Shown in pieces: positions 9,151-16,923 of a stretch of 47,362 nt of DNA. Position numbers and translations under genes: made by a program. The notes below the pieces were generated by a model. That model saw only the letters and a program-made list of their open reading frames with translations. It was not told the DNA's origin and ran no database searches. Positions within the stretch are counted from its first letter, which is position 1. Every line of letters begins with the position of its first letter. Source of the stretch: Snodgrassella sp. (GTDB lineage Bacteria > Pseudomonadota > Gammaproteobacteria > Burkholderiales > Neisseriaceae); NCBI GenBank assembly GCA_024103515.1, contig JAGGIK010000010.1:1-47362 (forward strand). Direction: 5' to 3'.

Positions 9151-9913
9151 AGTTTTTAAGTCGGACAAGTGATCATGCTAAGCTGGATCTTTTTCAATAC
9201 AGAAGCAATATTTTGATACCGGTAGGCAAAAATGAACAGTCACATGTTTCGCTCCCTTTAATAGTAAAATGTTGACCAGCTTAAGTGAAGATTTTCTGGC
9301 CGACCATATGAATAGTTATTTGTAAGAGCCGAAGAAATTTAGAATAGGAGCCGGTATGATCAAAGTTTAGCGAAGAGAGAAATAAGAATAATCAAACTCA
9401 AGAATATATCAACTCAGAGCTGGCAAAAATAGCTGATAGAAAAATAAACAGTCATCTTGTGGAAGAATATTTGGCCGGCGGGTAATAAATATTATTTTGG
9501 CCGTATGATTCCAAGACAAATTTTTATAATGTTATGCTTTACCTAATAAAAATAATTAATCTGCAATTATCATATTATTATTTTATGATAAATGAATTGA
9601 AATTTAATAAACCAGAAGTATCTGCGGCTGAAACTGTCTAACCTTAATTCAGATTCTCTTGGGCCGGTATTGTGCAAGTTATTACCAAGCTGAAATAACT
9701 TAAACTGTTAATTTATTTATAACACCGATCACATTGATACTGAATTTCATATATAGCCACTTTGATGATTGATACCGTGTTTAATAAATATTTGGCAGAG
9801 TGTCAGGCAGAAAACATGAATGCAAATAGTTTATTCATCTTGTTTAAATCTATTTAATTACCAATGATTTGCAAAATTTTCTCTTTTTTTATGCTAAAAG
9901 TACCTGAAAAGGA
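9151..9913. other. AT-rich non-coding stretch before the tRNA promoter
   Basis: Short fragmentary frames only, for example one reading KYYFGRMIPRQ near 9488-9530. I see no intact gene. It probably continues the eroded region to its left. Confidence 0.4.
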
Positions 9914-9942
9914 TTGACGGAATACAATACTAGCCATATAAT
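9914..9942 (+). promoter_or_regulatory. Sigma-70 promoter of the tRNA-Asn/tRNA-Lys unit
   Basis: TTGACG (-35, 9914-9919) and a perfect TATAAT (-10, 9937-9942) are separated by exactly 17 bases. The bases after the -10 box are GCGC, a G+C-rich discriminator of the type associated with stringent control of stable RNA genes. Transcription should start near 9949, just before tRNA-Asn. Confidence 0.85.
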
Positions 9943-9954
9943 GCGCACTTCCTT

Positions 9955-10030
9955 TCCCTGATAGCTCAGTCGGTAGAGCGACGGACTGTTAATCCGCAGG
10001 TCCCAGGTTCGAGCCCTGGTCGGGGAGCCA
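9955..10030 (+). tRNA. tRNA-Asn (GTT)
   Basis: A 76-base tRNA with an encoded CCA end. The acceptor arm TCCCTGA pairs with TCGGGGA (one G-T pair), the D arm begins AGCTCAGTCGGTAGAGC, and the anticodon loop CTGTTAA carries GTT at 9988-9990. The T arm contains GGTTCGAGCC. It is separated from the next tRNA by two bases and is expressed from the promoter just upstream. Confidence 0.96.
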
Positions 10031-10032
10031 AA

Positions 10033-10108
10033 GGGTCGTTAGCTCAGTCGGTAGAGCAGCGGACTTTTAATCCGTTGGTCGAGCGTTCGAATCGCTCACG
10101 ACCCACCA
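10033..10108 (+). tRNA. tRNA-Lys (TTT)
   Basis: A 76-base tRNA with an encoded CCA. The acceptor GGGTCGT pairs with ACGACCC, the discriminator is A, and the anticodon loop CTTTTAA carries TTT at 10066-10068. The T loop is GTTCGAATC. It is co-transcribed with tRNA-Asn. Confidence 0.96.
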
Positions 10109-10521
10109 AAATTTCTTTAGTTTGTCATCAGCTAATTTTTTACTTTCTAAGCCCATTTTAGGGTATTTCAACATAATCATTCTACAATTATTCCAATTTG
10201 CTTTAATGATTTCTATTACTGTTTTTAAATATTATTAATTTGCATTTGACTGTGGATTAAACTATTTTTGATAAAAATATTGATTATCGCGTCTTCTAAA
10301 AAAATCTGATATTTTGAATAATATCATTGTTTTATTCTTCAATCCGTATAAGCGATTGATCAATGACTATTAAATCAATCTAGACTAACCCGTATGTGCT
10401 TGCTAAAACGCTTATTTAAAGGTTAATAAGCCTATTTTTAGAAAAGATTTGATTATTACTTGATAATTGTGTAATTATAAAGTTAAGATATTAATAATAT
10501 ACGTTATTATCTATAAATAAA
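10109..10521. other. Intergenic AT-rich stretch
   Basis: No gene, RNA or convincing terminator seen after the tRNAs. The last 60 bases must contain the start signals of the next gene, but there is no clear Shine-Dalgarno sequence. Confidence 0.5.
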
Positions 10522-11469
10522 ATGCACAAGAACATTTTTTGTTTTGGGATCGTTTTCTTTTCTTTTGTCGCAACTGCTAATGACAGCACTGGCTATGCCA
10601 GTACAGGTGGAATTAATTATATAAAAAACCATCATATTTCGATGGAAACAGAAGATCTGTATATCAGTAAAGATAAAATTAATGTTGCTTACCAGTTTAA
10701 AAATTTAACCAATCGCGACATTACTGAGACTATATTGTTTCCATTCCCAGCTTTAGATGGAATGGATGGTGATTTTGCCGATACTGAAGGACTGCTTAAT
10801 AGTTTTCAGGTCAAAGTTAATGGCAAAGCGATCAAGCCCAAGCGTCATGTTAACATCTTTTTTCCACCTAAAAATAAAGCCGGGAGTAAGCCTATTGATG
10901 TTACAGTTGCATTGGCAGCATGTGGCGTATCGGAAAAATTACTTTTAAATTCATGGAAATTAAACGACGATATTAGTGAAAAAATAGCTGTTTGTCCAAA
11001 TCAGGAGTTACAAAAACTGTTGAAATATTATGATGACTGGGAAAGTGAGTGGAAAATCCAAATCACTTATAGTTGGCAGCAAACCTTTAAAGCCAATGCT
11101 ATTACCAGAGTAGAACACCATTATCGGCCTCTGGTTGGTGGTGGGATTAATACAATACAAGATCTTAATGGCCAATTGAAGAAAAATTTTTGTATTGATA
11201 AAAATTTTACTCAAAAGGTATTTCGTTTACATGACAAGGCAGATCGCACACCCTTAATATTGACACGTGAACTCAGTTATATTTTGACCACTGGAGCAAA
11301 TTGGGCGAAGCCGATAGGTAGATTTACATTAACTATAGAGCGCAAGCCAAATGAAGTGGTCTCACTTTGCTGGGATAAATCCTTGAAAAAAATCAATGCC
11401 ACTCAATTCAGAGCGGTTAAAACCAATTTTATACCCCAGCATGATATCGATATTGTGTTTACTGAATAA
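10522..11469 (+). CDS. DUF4424-type exported protein
   Basis: A 315-residue protein with a signal peptide (MHKNIFCFGIVFFSFVATA, likely cut before NDS). The mature start (NDSTGYASTGGINYIK, then HISMETEDLYIS, then YQFKNLTNRDITETILFPFPALD) matches the DUF4424 family as I know it: a small N-terminal motif followed by a beta-rich domain describing unmet changes in secreted proteins of unknown function. It contains several Cys residues (CGVS, CPNQ, CID, CWD) that could form disulfides in the periplasm. No strong ribosome-binding site precedes the ATG. A broken paralogue follows directly downstream. Function unknown. Confidence 0.75.
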   Translation: MHKNIFCFGIVFFSFVATANDSTGYASTGGINYIKNHHISMETEDLYISKDKINVAYQFKNLTNRDITETILFPFPALDGMDGDFADTEGLLNSFQVKVNGKAIKPKRHVNIFFPPKNKAGSKPIDVTVALAACGVSEKLLLNSWKLNDDISEKIAVCPNQELQKLLKYYDDWESEWKIQITYSWQQTFKANAITRVEHHYRPLVGGGINTIQDLNGQLKKNFCIDKNFTQKVFRLHDKADRTPLILTRELSYILTTGANWAKPIGRFTLTIERKPNEVVSLCWDKSLKKINATQFRAVKTNFIPQHDIDIVFTE

Positions 11470-11689
11470 ATCGAAGGCATATTTGCTTAAATGACCATGC
11501 AGCTTGTATAGGCTGTTTGTAATATGAGCTCGTAAAACAATTATCTACATCTGGTTTTTACAGGGATTGAAAGACAAGTTTAGCCATATAAAATATGTTT
11601 TAGCACCAGAGAACTGTGCAATTTTAATAACGTCAGTTGTAACGAATCATTGATTTAATTTCAATGAGGCAAAAAACGTTAAATAAATA

Positions 11690-12130
11690 TTTATATTTAT
11701 GCGGCGTTATTCTGTAGGTCCTTGAGTAAATAATAATACTGGTTATGTAGGTAGCGGAGCGATTAAATATTTAAATACCAGAATATCACGCTGGAAACGG
11801 AAGATTTAATGATCAGCAAAAATATAAGCAAAGTAGTTTATCCATTTGATCACTTTTGGTATCTACTATGCCTGTTTAATTTTTATTTTCGCTAATCAAT
11901 AATTTAGCTGAGGCCAGTTATTTTGCTAATATCATAATTATTTAATGGCCTTCAGCTTAGGGTTAACGGGCAGGCCATTAAGTTAGCTATCATGTTGATT
12001 CACTTTTTACCATGGTGCTATTGATATGAGGTAACCTATGGATGTTGTCGCGGCCTTTACTGCTTGTGCGGTGTCAAAGGAAAAAATCAATACAAGGTAA
12101 TTCTGGGCGGTGTTGTTTTTATTAGGTAGA
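11690..12130 (+). pseudogene. Decayed second DUF4424 gene
   Basis: Frame-by-frame reading recovers the order of the intact upstream gene: NNTGYVGSGAIKYLNT, then NITLETEDLMISKN in a second frame, then LRVNGQAIKLAIM, then PMDVVAAFTACAVSKEK. These align with GYASTGGINYI, HISMETEDLYISKD, VKVNGKAIKPKRHV and PIDVTVALAACGVSEK of the neighbour. Several frameshifts and stops make it non-functional, and the C-terminal half is not recognisable. It is probably a tandem duplication. Confidence 0.75.
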
Positions 12131-12366
12131 GGCTAGGTCAATTAAGCTTGTATGACTCCCAAGAATCCTTGTGCAGCTAAGTGATCTTTTAATGTTGTCA
12201 ACTAAACTTTAAAGCTAACCGGCATTTATATATATAAATACTATTGGAATGATATTTTGGACTTATATTTATTGTAGTAAAAGACGGAATTTTATATCAA
12301 ATAATTGTTTTTTAATGTTATTAATGGGAATGGTAGGCTGGGTATTACATTAGGCTCTATGCTTGA

Positions 12367-12915
12367 TTAGCAGATTACGGTTGCTCCTAATGCATTTTGA
12401 AAATGGTTTAAAGCCCATTTATGTCCTGCTGGATCAAAGCTGGCAACGGCATGCTGATGAATAACTATTTTATAACTGCGGTTGTAGGCATCTATTGCGG
12501 TATGTAATATACAAATATCGGTACATACTCCGATCAGGTGGATTTCTGTAATACATCTTTCACGTAGGCGCAAATCTAGATCGGTGCCACAAAAGGCGGA
12601 ATAATGGCGTTTGTTTAGCCAGTAAATTTGTGGATTCATTTGATATTGCGTATGCAGTTGTTTCAATGCACCATATAAATCTTGTCCCTTAGTACCAATA
12701 ATGTTATGTGGCGGAAACAATTTATTTTCTGGGTGATATTGATCCCCTGCCTGATGCGCATCAATGGCAAACACCACAAAATCCCCTTGCTTAATAAATG
12801 TATCGGTTACTTTCACCATCTGCTCTTCAATTGATTGACCGGCGAAGCCCGTTGTTAGCGCACCATCCGTGGCGATAAAGTCATTGGTGTAATCAATTGA
12901 AATTAGGGCTTTCAT
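12367..12915 (-). CDS. Nicotinamidase-like cysteine hydrolase
   Basis: A 182-residue isochorismatase-fold hydrolase. The triad expected for nicotinamidases is visible as Asp8 (LISIDYTNDF), Lys102 (LNKRHYSAF) and Cys135 (GVCTDICIL). The D-x-H pair (Asp52, His54 in IDAHQAG) and His61 resemble the metal ligands of PncA. It probably deamidates nicotinamide or a related amide in the cytoplasm, but this subfamily includes enzymes with other substrates, so I give no gene symbol. Neighbours give no pathway hint; flanking DNA is eroded. Confidence 0.8.
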   Translation of the reverse strand: MKALISIDYTNDFIATDGALTTGFAGQSIEEQMVKVTDTFIKQGDFVVFAIDAHQAGDQYHPENKLFPPHNIIGTKGQDLYGALKQLHTQYQMNPQIYWLNKRHYSAFCGTDLDLRLRERCITEIHLIGVCTDICILHTAIDAYNRSYKIVIHQHAVASFDPAGHKWALNHFQNALGATVIC

Positions 12916-13103
12916 ATGCCATCCATGATTTACTGCGAGAAGTTTAAATTGGAATAAATTATAAATTAATCGGCAAGGTTTATGTAGATATTATTATTGA
13001 GCCTTTCCTTTGAATTTTAGTTGTTTTGATCATGACTATTTCAATTATTGACTGGCGGTATTGAATTCAATGCTACTTTTAAACAAATGAGTTATAGATA
13101 TTT

Positions 13104-14366
13104 TTATATAGTTAATAAATCTGACCATTGTGTGGTATAGCACGGGCTGAGTTCTGTGCGGGTCATCTGCCAGTGGCTAGATTGGAGTTCGCTGCCAAGT
13201 TGGATACTGTTACGGCCATAACGGCTGGTGATGTTATCCCATGCACTCATCAGTTCGGTGCGGCTATCAGGTAGATTGGAGTAGAATAAGTCCTGTTGCT
13301 GGAAGGTTTGTGTTGGTTCAATGCCACTTAGTTCGATACCACATTTTTTGTATTCGTGGCCGGGGCGATAGATGTGGCGTAGCAGATTCTGTGCAATGTG
13401 GTTAAGGGTGAGGGTATTGGCGCTGGGTTGTGGCAATTTAATGAAATGGTAGCCATTGTATTGGGAAAGGTCGTGGCGAAAGCGATTGGTATAGATAAAT
13501 ACGCCGATGATATGTGCATGACTGTGTTGTTGGCGCAGTTTGGCGGCACCGGCGCTGATGTGATGGCTGATGGCCGCTTGCAGGCCTTCGAGGCTAGTAA
13601 TCATGTTGCCGAAACTGCGGCTGCGTACGATATTTTGTCGGTTGGGTTCTTCAATTATCAATTCGCTACAGGGGATACCCTGCATTTCGCGCTGGGCGCG
13701 TTCGAGTACAACGCCAAACTGTTTGCGTAGGGTGGGAGTATGAGCGTTGATGAAATCGAGGGCGGTATGGATGCCTTGAGCAGCGAGTTTCTGGCCAATT
13801 CGGCAGCCGATGCCCCAGATTTCGGTAACCGGTTCGCTGGCCAGAGCCCGTTGTTGAATATTATGGTTCCAGTCTGCCCAGACGACGACGCCGTCAAAGT
13901 GGTTACGGTGGCGTTTAGCCAGATGGTTGCAGAATTTGGCCAGTGTACGGGTTGGAGCAATGCCGACGCAGGTAGGAATACCAACCCATTGTTGGATGCG
14001 GTGGCGGAGATCTTGGCCAAGCTTATGCAGGTTGTTCAGGCCACGCAGATCGGCAAAGCATTCGTCGATAGAGTAGATTTCGATGGCCGGCACAAGCGAG
14101 GCGATGGTGTCCATCATGCGCCGTGATAGGTCAGCATACAGTTCGTAATTAGAGGAAAAAACGGTTAGTTTGCCCTGCTGCACCAGATGCTGAATCTGGA
14201 AGTAGGGTACGCCCATCCTGATGCCCATGTCTTTAGCTTCGTTAGAGCGGGAGATGACACAGCCATCGTTGTTACTCAGGACGATAATGGGCTGTTGTTT
14301 GAGTTCGGGGCGATAAATTTTTTCGCAGGAGCAATAGAAATTATTGCCGTCAATCAAGGCAAACAT
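13104..14366 (-). CDS. umuC: Error-prone Y-family DNA polymerase, UmuC
   Basis: A 420-residue catalytic subunit of a Pol V-like translesion polymerase. Catalytic carboxylates are Asp6 (MFALIDGNNF) and Asp101-Glu102 (YSIDECFADL), at the same numbers as in E. coli UmuC. A QQQDLF motif near the C-terminus fits a beta-clamp-binding peptide. The open frame continues upstream to 14831, but that part overlaps the nuclease gene and is not polymerase-like; ATG 14366 gives the family N-terminus. The start lies 17 bases inside the end of the preceding gene, so translation is probably coupled. It needs cleaved UmuD for activity in known systems, and umuD heads this operon. Confidence 0.94.
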   Translation of the reverse strand: MFALIDGNNFYCSCEKIYRPELKQQPIIVLSNNDGCVISRSNEAKDMGIRMGVPYFQIQHLVQQGKLTVFSSNYELYADLSRRMMDTIASLVPAIEIYSIDECFADLRGLNNLHKLGQDLRHRIQQWVGIPTCVGIAPTRTLAKFCNHLAKRHRNHFDGVVVWADWNHNIQQRALASEPVTEIWGIGCRIGQKLAAQGIHTALDFINAHTPTLRKQFGVVLERAQREMQGIPCSELIIEEPNRQNIVRSRSFGNMITSLEGLQAAISHHISAGAAKLRQQHSHAHIIGVFIYTNRFRHDLSQYNGYHFIKLPQPSANTLTLNHIAQNLLRHIYRPGHEYKKCGIELSGIEPTQTFQQQDLFYSNLPDSRTELMSAWDNITSRYGRNSIQLGSELQSSHWQMTRTELSPCYTTQWSDLLTI

Positions 14367-15747
14367 GAGCGGGATCCAGCGCTTGCAGGCGGTGTTTGTG
14401 TTGGTTGATGATTTGGTAAACGTCGCGATCAAGCTGTCCTTGTGGTTGGCTGAGGATGGTTTGTAGTTCGTCGGCATTACTGGCGCTACCCAGGTAAACC
14501 CAATGATGGAAGATATGGTATTTATGCCGCTCTTGAACGTAGGCATAGCTGTTAAATGGCCATGTGGCCAGTTTGATTGTTTGTAAGGATAGTGCCAGTT
14601 TGAGGTTATGCATGTCGGCAGTGATTTTGTTAATGCAGGCACCGCTACATTGGTGTAGCTGGTGACGGAAGCAGGGTCGATTGCTACGGCCTTTTTCGAT
14701 ACCAAGGGTTTGCAGGCATAGATCGGTGTTGCCGATGATGCTTTTGATGGCTTTTTGGGCATCGCTCTTATTATGAAACAGGCCGTAGTAGCGCTGTTGC
14801 TGGCTGAACTGGACTTGACGCATGGGTACAATGCTCAAGGTATGATAGCCGCGCGTGTTGGTGTTGAGCTGGAAGCTGAATAGGTCTTTCTGCCGACGCA
14901 AACGGCGATTAAGGATAGGCTGTTGCTGCTTGATTTGTGCCGATTCGGTGAGTAGGGCATCCAATTCGCCGCTACAAGGGATAACGTCAATTTTTTTGGC
15001 TTGTTGCGACAGGCTCATTTCTTTGCTGTTGTGTACATCCTGTCCAAAGTGGCTCATCAGCCGAGTTTTGACTCGTTTGCTTTTGCCGATATACAGAGGC
15101 AGGTTGTTATCGCCATAGATAAGGTAAACGCCATAATCATCACGAATGTTTTTCAGGCTGTCGTTATGCAAATGAGCTGGCAGGCTGGGGCGCTGCATGA
15201 TGGTTTTACAAGCCTGATGCAGGGTATCTTCAGTGAAGCTGTGTTTGAGCTTTTGCCAGAAATCGTAAATGGCGCGCGCATCAGCAAAGGCTCGGTGGCG
15301 GTTATGTATGTTAATATTATGACGTTCGATTATTTTATCCAGGCCATGGTATTTGTGCTGAGGGTAGAGCTGGCGTGACAGTTTGACAGTACACAGTTGC
15401 TGCGGGTTAAAGGTTCTGCCCAGCCGTTTAAACGCGGCTTTGATAAAGCCGTAATCAAAGCGTACGTTGTGGGCAACAAAGATGCGCTCTTTGAAGATGG
15501 CCGCGAGCTGGTCGGCAATGTGTTCATCGAAATGCGGTGCTTCGCGTACCATCTGGTTGCTGATGCCGGTGAGTGCTTGAATAAAAGCGGGTATACTGGT
15601 ATCAGGGTTAATCAGGGTATGGAAAAGACGTGGCTGTTGCTGACCAGCTTCGGTATAGATGACCGCGATTTCGGTAATGCGGTCTCGGGTGGCACGCCCA
15701 CCGGTGGTTTCTATGTCGATGAATGCAAGTTGCTGATCTAAAATCAT
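14350..15747 (-). CDS. DnaQ-like exonuclease fused to a GIY-YIG (UvrC/Cho-like) nuclease
   Basis: A 465-residue two-nuclease fusion. The first ~175 residues form a DEDD 3'-5' exonuclease: Asp11/Glu13 (FIDIETTGG), Asp98 (VAHNVRFDYG), His151/Asp156 (HRAFADARAIYDF). From about 204 a GIY-YIG domain follows: GVY (206-208), YIG (219-221), Arg and the likely catalytic Glu258 (LLTESAQIKQQQPILN). The remainder resembles the UvrC/Cho N-terminal half, including a Cys-containing CFRHQLHQCSGAC segment. Such fusions are annotated in bacteria as PolIII-epsilon-like proteins; their role in repair is poorly defined. Here it sits between umuD and umuC, with 10 bases before it and a 17-base overlap after it, suggesting a damage-inducible nuclease working with translesion synthesis. 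Confidence 0.88.
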   Translation of the reverse strand: MILDQQLAFIDIETTGGRATRDRITEIAVIYTEAGQQQPRLFHTLINPDTSIPAFIQALTGISNQMVREAPHFDEHIADQLAAIFKERIFVAHNVRFDYGFIKAAFKRLGRTFNPQQLCTVKLSRQLYPQHKYHGLDKIIERHNINIHNRHRAFADARAIYDFWQKLKHSFTEDTLHQACKTIMQRPSLPAHLHNDSLKNIRDDYGVYLIYGDNNLPLYIGKSKRVKTRLMSHFGQDVHNSKEMSLSQQAKKIDVIPCSGELDALLTESAQIKQQQPILNRRLRRQKDLFSFQLNTNTRGYHTLSIVPMRQVQFSQQQRYYGLFHNKSDAQKAIKSIIGNTDLCLQTLGIEKGRSNRPCFRHQLHQCSGACINKITADMHNLKLALSLQTIKLATWPFNSYAYVQERHKYHIFHHWVYLGSASNADELQTILSQPQGQLDRDVYQIINQHKHRLQALDPAHVCLD

Positions 15748-15757
15748 AATTTATGTA

Positions 15758-16381
15758 TTAGCGAATGTGTTTGATAACATAAGTCACCACGCCAACAATG
15801 GCGAGGGTGTCACCTTCGGTAAAGATGAAATTGGGATAAGCCTGACTGTTGTTTTCCGAATGTAGTTCGATACAGCCGTTGTCAAGCTGATGTAAGCGTT
15901 TGATGGTGAATTCGTTGCCTAAATCGGCCATAACGATATCACGGTGTTTAGGGATTATGGAACGATCGATAATCAGCAGATCATCGCGACTGATGCCGGC
16001 ATCGTGCATGGAGTCTCCGCCACAGCGTACGGCAATGGTGGCGGCCTGATTTTTGATCAGGTACTGGTTGAAATCCAGATAATCGCTGATGTAAGGCTCC
16101 GCAGGACTGGGAAAACCAGCCGGAATGGTTTCTGTGGCCAAGGGAATGTTTAACTGGCTAAGATGCTCGGCTATTTCCCAGCTATCGACCGGAAGATGTT
16201 GTGCCGGATACAAGCGGGTACCGGCTAGCTGGCTGATCATGTGTTCCACGGCGGGGATCAGGCTGACGGGAATACGTTTGACTATTTTCGGTTCAGCAAT
16301 TTTTGCTTTGCGTCCGGCGCCGGCTCTGGCTCCGCCGTGTCCATTGGATTTTGCTGATGAATCAACCACAAATCTGCTCAT
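15758..16381 (-). CDS. umuD: UmuD-like self-cleaving S24 protein with N-terminal extension (probable repressor)
   Basis: A 207-residue S24-family protein; E. coli UmuD has 139. The cleavage site is Ala88-Gly89 (IPAGFPSPAE), the nucleophile Ser124 (GGDSMHDAG) and the general base Lys161 (EFTIKRL); the Gly-to-Ser and Ser-to-Lys spacings (35 and 37) equal those of E. coli UmuD. The N-terminal 80 residues carry a basic GGARAGAGRKAK segment followed by a helical region, absent from classical UmuD. Acinetobacter UmuDAb has a similar extension and acts as a LexA-like repressor. A perfect palindrome directly before the start codon supports autoregulation. Its cleaved form should also assist UmuC. Repressor function is inferred. 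No Shine-Dalgarno sequence precedes the ATG. Confidence 0.88.
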   Translation of the reverse strand: MSRFVVDSSAKSNGHGGARAGAGRKAKIAEPKIVKRIPVSLIPAVEHMISQLAGTRLYPAQHLPVDSWEIAEHLSQLNIPLATETIPAGFPSPAEPYISDYLDFNQYLIKNQAATIAVRCGGDSMHDAGISRDDLLIIDRSIIPKHRDIVMADLGNEFTIKRLHQLDNGCIELHSENNSQAYPNFIFTEGDTLAIVGVVTYVIKHIR

Positions 16382-16404
16382 CTTGATTAAGTTATTTAAT
16401 CAAG
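16382..16404. promoter_or_regulatory. Palindromic operator at the umuD start
   Basis: Perfect inverted repeat with arms CTTGATTAA (16382-16390) and TTAATCAAG (16396-16404) around a 5-base centre. It fills the 23 bases before the umuD ATG and covers the predicted transcription start. The TTGA-N13-TCAA outline matches what I recall of the UmuDAb binding site in Acinetobacter. It is a likely autorepression site. Confidence 0.72.
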
Positions 16405-16405
16405 A

Positions 16406-16434
16406 ATGGTAGGATTTTGTTTTATTTGCGTCAA
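16406..16434 (-). promoter_or_regulatory. Promoter of the umuD-nuclease-umuC operon
   Basis: On the minus strand TTGACG (-35, 16434-16429) is followed after exactly 17 bases by TACCAT (-10, 16411-16406). The palindromic operator begins two bases after the -10 box, so a bound repressor would block initiation. The 5' leader would be only about 20-25 bases. Confidence 0.65.
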
Positions 16435-16648
16435 TTATGCTTACGGTTTATAGTATTTAATATTTTGTTTTTTTAGACTTTATGCTGGTGAATATTACCT
16501 ATGCTAATGCAAGCTAACTGTTTTTGGAATTAATTGTTTATTCCAATATAGGTTATTAATTAATGGTAAATTGGTATAGTCGGTTAAGGTATACAGGCAA
16601 TATTTAATCAGAATGTGTTTTGGCTGGTTAATTTTATTATTGCTGAAA

Positions 16649-16894
16649 TTATGGCTGGTGTAATGGTATAGACGCAGCATAAGCAGGTTGGCTGCTTGTA
16701 TTGGGTTTGTTTATCCCAGAAGCCATTTTGTCAGCGATTTGGTCTAAAGTGGTGTTGGCTTCCTGATGGGCTTTTTGGATGTCTGATGCGGTGATGGCGG
16801 TAGCTTCGTTAATATCATGGTAGGTTTCGTGGTATGAACAGGCACTGGTACTGGTAAGGGCGAGAGTAAACAATAAGAATGAGGTTTTCATCAT
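16649..16894 (-). CDS. Small exported protein, possible lipoprotein
   Basis: An 81-residue protein starting MMKTSFLLFTLALTSTSAC, with a clear signal sequence and a Cys19 that may be lipidated, although TSAC is not a canonical lipobox. The rest is polar and helical (EATAITASDIQKAHQEANTTLDQIADKMASG) with a Pro/Ser/Gln-rich tail. The frame extends to 16957 but overlaps maf; the ATG at 16894 (or 16891) before the signal sequence is the better start. It lies about 30 bases after maf, so it may be co-transcribed. No family recognised. Confidence 0.55.
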   Translation of the reverse strand: MMKTSFLLFTLALTSTSACSYHETYHDINEATAITASDIQKAHQEANTTLDQIADKMASGINKPNTSSQPAYAASIPLHQP

Positions 16895-16923
16895 GTTAGT
16901 GTGGAAAATTGGGTTAATCTGGT

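Noticed and set aside
13398-14126. Long plus-strand frames opposite umuC
   Set aside because: They are antisense shadows of umuC in its richer G+C sequence; no ribosome-binding site or recognisable protein.
14367-14831. 155-codon extension of the UmuC frame
   Set aside because: It is an alternate frame of the nuclease gene; the UmuC N-terminus begins at ATG 14366.
15001-15741. Plus-strand frames opposite the nuclease gene
   Set aside because: Shadows of the DnaQ/GIY-YIG gene, which has all its catalytic residues on the minus strand.
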